Shown piece by piece: positions 58,582-64,000 of a DNA stretch of 64,000 nucleotides. The DNA is from Paenibacillus phyllosphaerae (GTDB lineage: Bacteria; Bacillota; Bacilli; Paenibacillales; Paenibacillaceae). A program made the translations under genes and the position numbers. Each line of letters opens with the position of its first letter. Positions within the stretch are counted from its first letter, which is position 1. The stretch spans positions 620,001-684,000 of the forward strand of contig NZ_JACHXK010000001.1 of NCBI RefSeq assembly GCF_014192105.1, written 5' to 3'. The notes below the pieces were generated by a model. The model saw nothing but the letters and a program-made list of their open reading frames with translations. It searched no databases and was not told the origin of the DNA.

Positions 58582-60393
58582 TTAAGCATTGACGCCGAAC
58601 TGATAAGAGAGTAGTCGGCTGAACTCCCCTTTGGTCTCCTTGGATAGCTGGACATAACCGCCTTGTTGAATGATTCGCCCGCCCTCCAGGACAATAACCT
58701 GATCAGCATCGCGAATCGTCGACAACCGGTGCGCAATGATGATGATGGTCATTGAACCTTTCAACTGATCGAGCGCGCGCTGAATCTTCGCTTCATTCTC
58801 GGAATCTAGCGCACTGGTCGCTTCATCCAAGACAAGAATAGAAGGCTTGCGCAAGATTGCTCTGGCGAGAACGAGCCGCTGCCGCTCTCCGCCCGACAGA
58901 CGGATCCCGCGGTCGCCAATAATCGTATCGAGGCCTTGCGGCAGTTTACGAATAAATTCGGCCGACGCCGAGAATTCGAGCGCTTCCCACATTTGGGCTT
59001 CCGTTGCATCCGGCTGAGCCATCCGCATATTATCCTTGATGGAGGCATGGAAAAGGAACGGATCTTGAGACACATAACTGACCGACTGGCGCAGCGCAAT
59101 GCGTTCCTGGTCATTCAACTGCCGGCCGTCGAAGGTCACCATTCCGCTTTCCGGGCGGATCAACCCGATGAGCATATCGATAAGCGTACTCTTACCTGCT
59201 CCGGATTTACCGACGATCGCCGTTGTACTGTTGACAGGTATCGTCAGATTTATATCATGTAGCGCATAGGCCGAAGCACTGCCCTCATAGCGATAACTGA
59301 GATGCTGGCAGGCGATATCATGCCGAATGCGTAACGGTTGTTCGTAGTTAGACAGCTCCAAGGATTCGAGTTCGCGCGCTTCACGGCACTCCTGCTGCAG
59401 CTCGACTAAGCTTTTGAAAGCCGGAAGAGACTGAATGATCTGCTCCAAGCTGCTCTGTATGCCGGTGAATTTAGGCCACAGCCGCGAGAAGATCAGAATA
59501 ATGAGCAGCAGTTCGCCGCCTTGTACCTTGAACACTTCGAAGGACAAGAAAACGAAGAGACCAATAATAAAGGCCGAGGTCACCTTATAGAAGAGCTGAG
59601 AGGTCGTCTGAAGCCGGGCAAATTGATTGAAATTACGTTCGAGCTGGATACAAATCTGGCGGAACCAATGATAATGCTGCTGTTCGAGCATATTCGTCTT
59701 AATATCCTTGATGCCGTTGAAGTGATCCGTAATACCGGCAATATAGCTCTTCGAGAGTTCCGTTGTTTCCTTCCCGAGAACCTGTGCCCGCTTCCTGTAT
59801 CGTTTGGAGAATAGAGCAAGGCCGATGCCGCAGATAATGACAAACACGGTCAGACTAGGGGATATAAACATCGCGAACGCGATTTGGACAATCGTGAAGA
59901 TGAAGGTGGTGGCCAGCTTGAGGGCCATACTCGTACCAGAGATAATACGGACAAGTTCCGTATTGAGGATATGGTTAATATCGGATTTGCGCGTACGAAG
60001 GAAAAGCGTCCAGTTGGCCTGCAGCAGCTCCCGATACGTATCGAGACGCAGTTGCTTGATGAACGCCTGCTGAATCTGGCTGTTCAAGATCGTCTGGTTC
60101 CGTTGGATAACGGCTTGCGCTACAACCAACGCAACATAGAGCAACAGAATGCCGAGCAGCTGATAGTTGCCTGGGATCTGCTTAATCCAATCCGTTACTT
60201 GCGTAATATAGGGTATGCTAGCTGTTTGCATGTTCGTAATTCCGGTAATGCTGAGCAGTGGAGCGAGCAAAAAGATCGCAATGCCTTCCAGCGAGCTGAT
60301 GAGCATCATGCCGAAGAAGTTAAAATAGAGCTTCACGCCCGATACGTGGTGCATTCGCTTCAAGAAAATCAATAGTTCCTTCAATGTCGTCAC
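58582..60393 (-). CDS. Lasso peptide exporter, ABC half-transporter (D)
   Basis: Fused permease-ATPase of 603 residues, GTG start. Six helices occupy residues 1-320; the nucleotide-binding part has Walker A GKSGAGKSTL (near 388), signature LSGGERQRLVLARAIL, Walker B ILVLDEATSALD and switch IIAHRLSTIRD. No peptidase C39 domain is present, as expected when B2 removes the leader. It should act as a homodimer giving export and self-immunity. It lies 60 bp after B1. Confidence 0.9.
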   Translation of the reverse strand: MTTLKELLIFLKRMHHVSGVKLYFNFFGMMLISSLEGIAIFLLAPLLSITGITNMQTASIPYITQVTDWIKQIPGNYQLLGILLLYVALVVAQAVIQRNQTILNSQIQQAFIKQLRLDTYRELLQANWTLFLRTRKSDINHILNTELVRIISGTSMALKLATTFIFTIVQIAFAMFISPSLTVFVIICGIGLALFSKRYRKRAQVLGKETTELSKSYIAGITDHFNGIKDIKTNMLEQQHYHWFRQICIQLERNFNQFARLQTTSQLFYKVTSAFIIGLFVFLSFEVFKVQGGELLLIILIFSRLWPKFTGIQSSLEQIIQSLPAFKSLVELQQECREARELESLELSNYEQPLRIRHDIACQHLSYRYEGSASAYALHDINLTIPVNSTTAIVGKSGAGKSTLIDMLIGLIRPESGMVTFDGRQLNDQERIALRQSVSYVSQDPFLFHASIKDNMRMAQPDATEAQMWEALEFSASAEFIRKLPQGLDTIIGDRGIRLSGGERQRLVLARAILRKPSILVLDEATSALDSENEAKIQRALDQLKGSMTIIIIAHRLSTIRDADQVIVLEGGRIIQQGGYVQLSKETKGEFSRLLSYQFGVNA

Positions 60394-60452
60394 CTTCTCG
60401 CCTTTCGTTCCACTGGATTACATCGGAATTCGAACCATTCGCTTGATCCCAC

Positions 60453-60728
60453 TTATACCGCCTCGACTAATTGCTCGCTCTGAAGCTGCTTCAAGAAAGA
60501 CTCCACTTGCGCTGTGCACTCGTCCATCCCGATCTCATATTCTTGCGTTAGCGCCTCAACCAGTTGATTCACGGTCTGTGGCTGTTCAAGCAAATCCCAG
60601 ATCCGTCCGCCGATCGCGCCTAGATTATAGTACTTGCCGGTCTCAACGCGCATCATCACTTTCTCGCCATCCATGTTGCTGGCTAGGCTTCCTTTGGATT
60701 GAACAAATTGTTCTGCTACTGTACTCAT
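60453..60728 (-). CDS. Lasso peptide RRE protein (B1, PqqD-like)
   Basis: PqqD-family protein of 91 residues that recognises the precursor leader and delivers it to B2. The winged-helix pattern is visible: strand segment VMMRVETGKYYNLGAIGGRI followed by WDLLEQPQTVNQLVEALTQE. The start overlaps the kinase stop as ATGA, so it is coupled to K. It is the middle gene between kinase and exporter. Confidence 0.9.
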   Translation of the reverse strand: MSTVAEQFVQSKGSLASNMDGEKVMMRVETGKYYNLGAIGGRIWDLLEQPQTVNQLVEALTQEYEIGMDECTAQVESFLKQLQSEQLVEAV

Positions 60729-61654
60729 GCGACTCCCGCTCCTTTATTCGCTTTGGATAAGACAAAATCAACTAGTTGCTCTACCGTGAAGACTGACTCC
60801 GGCCGACGAATGCGGAACATCTCGATCTGACTGGCAATTTGCGCCGTCAGCTGGAAATGCCAATCCATCTTGCGCATCAACGGAATCAGGAAATTGCGGT
60901 ACGTATGGAATTGAAACACGGGAAGCTTCTGCAGCCCTTCAATCGTTAAGAGCTCCAACTGGTCGCCTTCCGTCTTGTTTAATTCGAAGATCCCGCCAAG
61001 AGGAACCGATTCCCGATGGTAGTGTTCGGTTACAGGTATCGCGAATTTGGTTAATTCTTGATACAGCGGTTGGTACTGCTGGTCATTCATGCCCAGTCGA
61101 TCCAGACTCTCCTGCCACAGCTTCTGCTGAGGGTATGAAGGAGTAATCAGAACTTCCTGTGTTTCTTCATTTATGGTGACGGGAATAACATCATCGCTAA
61201 GAATACGGTAGCCGCGGCTAATTAAGGCTGCAGCAAGCGTTGATTTGCCTGCGCCGGATTCACCAACAATGAGATAGGCCTTGCCGTCAATCTCGATTGC
61301 GCTGCCATGCAGGGGTAACACATTGCGTTGAAGCAGCAACACGCCCATAGAGGTACCTAGGGTGAAAAGTCGTAGCTTGTCCTCGTCATAACCTTCCAAA
61401 GTGGAGATCTTGATGTGCGTGCCATCCTCAATACAATAGAGCGCAGTATCTTCAATACAGAAGTAGAGTTTGTTGCCATCTACAACGAAGTCATTAGTCG
61501 TGACTCCGTATTTCTGCCATTCTGGATTGAGGTCAGTGAGGAGAATGTCTACATCGACTGGTTTAGATGGATCCATTGTAAGTACAAGTTCCGGCATAGC
61601 AACCTGGCTACGGATTTGCAGCCCAAAGGCTTCATAGATGTATGATTCCGTCAT
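60725..61654 (-). CDS. Lasso peptide kinase (HPr kinase-like, PadeK type)
   Basis: Protein of 309 residues with an HPr-kinase-like ATP site. The P-loop GESGAGKSTLA is near residue 129, then ILSDDVIPV with the acidic pair used for metal binding. In paeninodin clusters the matching kinase phosphorylates the C-terminal Ser of the lasso precursor. The precursor here also ends in Ser (PDMS), which supports the same modification. It follows the precursor gene after a strong hairpin and is coupled to B1. Confidence 0.9.
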   Translation of the reverse strand: MTESYIYEAFGLQIRSQVAMPELVLTMDPSKPVDVDILLTDLNPEWQKYGVTTNDFVVDGNKLYFCIEDTALYCIEDGTHIKISTLEGYDEDKLRLFTLGTSMGVLLLQRNVLPLHGSAIEIDGKAYLIVGESGAGKSTLAAALISRGYRILSDDVIPVTINEETQEVLITPSYPQQKLWQESLDRLGMNDQQYQPLYQELTKFAIPVTEHYHRESVPLGGIFELNKTEGDQLELLTIEGLQKLPVFQFHTYRNFLIPLMRKMDWHFQLTAQIASQIEMFRIRRPESVFTVEQLVDFVLSKANKGAGVA

Positions 61655-61691
61655 GTAAGGATGAACCCCTTTACTTAGTCATTAATGCAAG

Positions 61692-61726
61692 GTTCCTCTG
61701 TGGAGCACTCGGCTTCACAGAGGAAC
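61692..61726 (-). promoter_or_regulatory. Strong hairpin between lasso precursor and kinase genes
   Basis: Perfect 11-bp stem GTTCCTCTGTG / CACAGAGGAAC with a 13-nt loop and no T-run. Probably an attenuator or mRNA-stabilising element that keeps precursor mRNA more abundant than downstream mRNA. Confidence 0.7.
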
Positions 61727-61756
61727 ACAAGACAAAAGAATTAAGTATTAGCCCGA

Positions 61757-61939
61757 TTAGCTCATATCCGGAAGGGATGGAGCTGGAGCAACGATTACGG
61801 AACCTGGGTCAGCAGAGTCCGTGATGTCGAAGTCCTTATCCACGAAGATGTAGTCGATATATTTTGTACCGACACCCGCCATCGTGTTGTTCACATCCAA
61901 CGTCTCCAATACTGGAGCTTGCCACGCTTTTTTAGCCAT
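61757..61939 (-). CDS. Lasso peptide precursor (A, paeninodin family) with unusually long core
   Basis: A 60-residue precursor. The ATG at 61939 is 9 nt after AGGAGG (an ATG at 61945 overlaps it). The leader ends LETLDVNNTM, with Thr at -2, exactly as in paeninodin precursors. The core begins AGVGTKYID, so Ala1 and Asp9 can close the nine-residue lasso ring. The remaining tail, beginning YIFVDKDFD and ending SLPDMS, makes a core of about 40 residues, far longer than paeninodin's 23. The terminal Ser needed for kinase tailoring is kept. No Cys, so no disulfide lock. Confidence 0.9.
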   Translation of the reverse strand: MAKKAWQAPVLETLDVNNTMAGVGTKYIDYIFVDKDFDITDSADPGSVIVAPAPSLPDMS

Positions 61940-61975
61940 TTGCATTCACCTCCTTTCAAGAGTGTACCGATTCAT

Positions 61976-63913
61976 TCACAGCCAATGCTTCTTGAAGAAG
62001 CGGTACAGAACAAGCCCTCGCATCAACATTCGCATATCCATATCGAAAGCGAGATCTGCACGAGGCTGATGCTCGATCCGCGCCAATGTGCCTTCTAAGT
62101 AAGGCACATTCAGATATTCACGCATCTCGGAATGATAAAGCATCTCACGCACTTCCTGCACGAACTTAGGCCAGTCTGGAAGCATGCGATGAACCCAATC
62201 CGATCCTTGTACACCACGGTAACGTTGGTTCAGCCGGACCGTATCCGGTAAGATCTGCTTCGTTGCACGCCGAACTAAGGAACGATCGATACCGTCCTGG
62301 ATGAATTGTTCCAATGGCAGAGAGAGGCAGAAACGCACGACTCTTGGATCACACGTTGGATCCCGTTCCAACAATCCATAATGAACGGAGAGTTTCGTGC
62401 TGTTCGTCCCTTGCATACTGAAAATCGCTTGATTGTTGAAGTGGCTCCTGCGCTCCTCAAGGATCGAGGAGGCAAATCCATCAATACCGACATTATATTG
62501 CCGGAGCCGTTCGTATACATCGGTTTTGCGGGCGAAACCAGAATCAATTAAGGATGGGGATTCGGTTGCGGCTTCGCGCTTAGCAGCCCGATCGAATTGA
62601 GGGAAGGCATACCGGCCAAGAACAGGTAACAGTCGTTTGCGGCCGACACCCATTCTCCGGCTGTAACGTTTCAGTTCATGATGCAGCTTCAGCCATTGGA
62701 ATCGCTTGAGCAGATAGACATAATAGTCGATTGCTGAACCCCATGAGATGGTATGGTTACCGCGTGAACCCGTTAGCAGTACGCCGATGTTTTGGGATGC
62801 AGCCTGTTCGAAAATGCCTTTAATCCAGAATGAATTTTCCAAGAACTTGTAAGGCATTTCCATTAACGCGAGCCAGTCATCCATCTCGGAATAGGGACTT
62901 CTACCATCGAAGTCAAGATAATGATCTTGAATATTCCCGACATGCTTCACGGTCTCGTGTATGAAGGGCCTTTCGTCAGGTACTCGATTACGCGGTGTCC
63001 ATGCGACGAAGTCTTGGGGAGGGATATAGCTGTAGGTAAGCAGCGACTTGTGCTGCGCATGGAGTGTTGGAGCGGCAAAGCCGACGACGCTTCCCGAATC
63101 AAGCCCCCCGCTTAAGTTGGAGGCAACTGCCCGATTGGTGCGAAGCCTCGAAGTCACCGCCTGACCGAATACCTCTCGAAAAGCTGCCTCATAGTCCTCG
63201 TTGGATTTCAACCGCAGCGTCTCTTCCGGTTCGACCGTCGCGTATCTTTGAAGTCTTAGCTGCCCATCCCTAACGATGAAGCTATGAGCCGGCGGCAACT
63301 GCCGGACGTCCTGATAGATCGTCTGATGAGGGTCAACCGAATCCAAGACAATCGGAATCGCGAGAAAATCGGATATCCAAGAATCGTTCGGCCGCCTTGT
63401 CATACCATTCAGTGCGAACAAAGGCTCGATCATCGTACTAAAGGCAAACTGTTGCTCGTGCTGTACGTAATAGAGCGTCCGATTTCCGAACAGATCACGA
63501 GCGCCGAACAACGTCCGCTCCTCTCGATCCCAGATCACGAAGGCATAATCGCCTAGCAGATATTGGGGCACGTCTGATCTCCACTTCGCATACGCGAGCA
63601 AGATCAGCTCACAATCCGTGATCGCCTGCCGTTCCGCACGAGGAACATCTAACTTAGCGAATAGTTCTTCCCGGTTATCCAGGATGGCATCTGCAGTAAT
63701 CACCAGATTTTGTTGCTGGTGCTCAAGCGGATTCGGACGATTCACTTCTTCTTCCGTTATGTATCGCTCGGCGCAGCCTAGCCAGACTCCATAGCCTTGC
63801 CAAGCGAGCTGCCGATCTGCGGTATACTTGTATATCGCTCGATGCATACTCAAGCTGTTCTCAAAGGACACGGGGTCATGATTCATGTTCAGAATGCCTG
63901 CGATGACACTCAT
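61976..63913 (-). CDS. Lasso peptide cyclase (C, asparagine synthetase-like)
   Basis: Macrolactam synthetase of 645 residues. The N-terminal glutaminase-like domain lacks the catalytic Cys2 (starts MSVIAGIL), and the C-terminal domain has the ATP motif NLSGGLDSGSVV near residue 266. It adenylates the ring Asp and joins it to the Ala1 amine. AGGAGG lies just before the ATG. It is placed upstream of the precursor gene, unlike the usual A-first order, so all genes depend on its promoter at the window edge. Confidence 0.92.
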   Translation of the reverse strand: MSVIAGILNMNHDPVSFENSLSMHRAIYKYTADRQLAWQGYGVWLGCAERYITEEEVNRPNPLEHQQQNLVITADAILDNREELFAKLDVPRAERQAITDCELILLAYAKWRSDVPQYLLGDYAFVIWDREERTLFGARDLFGNRTLYYVQHEQQFAFSTMIEPLFALNGMTRRPNDSWISDFLAIPIVLDSVDPHQTIYQDVRQLPPAHSFIVRDGQLRLQRYATVEPEETLRLKSNEDYEAAFREVFGQAVTSRLRTNRAVASNLSGGLDSGSVVGFAAPTLHAQHKSLLTYSYIPPQDFVAWTPRNRVPDERPFIHETVKHVGNIQDHYLDFDGRSPYSEMDDWLALMEMPYKFLENSFWIKGIFEQAASQNIGVLLTGSRGNHTISWGSAIDYYVYLLKRFQWLKLHHELKRYSRRMGVGRKRLLPVLGRYAFPQFDRAAKREAATESPSLIDSGFARKTDVYERLRQYNVGIDGFASSILEERRSHFNNQAIFSMQGTNSTKLSVHYGLLERDPTCDPRVVRFCLSLPLEQFIQDGIDRSLVRRATKQILPDTVRLNQRYRGVQGSDWVHRMLPDWPKFVQEVREMLYHSEMREYLNVPYLEGTLARIEHQPRADLAFDMDMRMLMRGLVLYRFFKKHWL

Positions 63914-63962
63914 AAGTCCTCCTGGTCCACTTGCTCTCTTAGACGTGTTGTAATCGTTAAGT

Positions 63963-63986
63963 GTTACACTACGTAATGTAATTATA
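63963..63986 (-). promoter_or_regulatory. Lasso cyclase promoter -10 and overlapping dyad
   Basis: A perfect TATAAT lies at 63981-63986 on the minus strand; its -35 would fall beyond the window end. Directly downstream, over the expected start point, is GTTACACTACGTAAT (63963-63977), a weaker relative of the G(A/T)TAC-N5-GTATC palindrome. Confidence 0.55.
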
Positions 63987-64000
63987 GCGTATATGATACG

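Overview
The window looks like a chromosomal segment of a spore-forming member of the Paenibacillaceae (Paenibacillus, Cohnella or a close relative). The reasons are AAGGAGG-type ribosome binding sites with frequent TTG and GTG starts, sporulation genes (cmpA, yyaC), two 'stalk' (copper amine oxidase N-terminal) proteins, a paeninodin-type lasso peptide locus, and moderately GC-rich genes read from both strands. The genus is inferred from gene content only.

Layout. 0-3 kb: a cytochrome P450, then a two-gene operon of a membrane coiled-coil protein and a phosphodiester glycosidase. 3-6.4 kb (minus): pxpA-pxpB-pxpC 5-oxoprolinase operon ending in a metallo-hydrolase. 7.2-11.4 kb: Fur-box-controlled siderophore ABC importer. 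11.5-12.2 kb: five tRNA genes in two minus-strand units. 12.2-15.8 kb: SprT-like protein, cmpA and tex, the same neighbourhood as ydcK/cmpA/ydcI next to trnS in Bacillus subtilis. 15.8-21.7 kb: a second metallo-hydrolase, a thioredoxin-like protein, DedA, a cupredoxin and an O-antigen-ligase-like membrane protein, followed by non-coding 89-bp tandem repeats. 22.4-26.2 kb: a cyclic-di-GMP module (GGDEF, degenerate HD-GYP, and a PilZ gene under a c-di-GMP-I riboswitch). 26-31 kb: methyltransferase, hydrolase, yyaC and small conserved genes. 31-36 kb: galK-galE-galT with a divergent AraC regulator. 36-39 kb: AI-2E-type permease and small stress-type proteins. 39-44 kb: two tandem FAD oxidoreductases and two paralogous anchored proteins flanking a VanZ gene. 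43.9-47.2 kb: an AT-rich, probably acquired island with YdcF and two acyltransferases. 47-54 kb: cardiolipin synthase, M23 peptidase plus bactofilin, a stalk protein and an ABC-2 exporter. 54-64 kb: rfbB, a second PilZ protein and the lasso peptide locus.

The main points of interest are at the right end. The lasso locus encodes cyclase (C), precursor (A), HPr-kinase-like tailoring kinase (K), RRE protein (B1) and exporter (D), while the leader peptidase (B2) lies beyond an unrelated stalk-protein gene. The precursor keeps the paeninodin leader, the Ala1...Asp9 ring spacing and a C-terminal Ser, but its predicted core is about 40 residues, much longer than typical lasso peptides. A 15-bp palindrome, G(A/T)TAC-N5-GTATC, occurs just upstream of at least seven minus-strand genes between 43 and 64 kb (VanZ, acyltransferase, a small ORF, a Cys-rich protein, PilZ, B2 and, weaker, the lasso cyclase). 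This suggests an undescribed local regulon linking lasso production to surface and c-di-GMP functions.

All identifications come from reading the sequence and recalled family knowledge; no database search was run.
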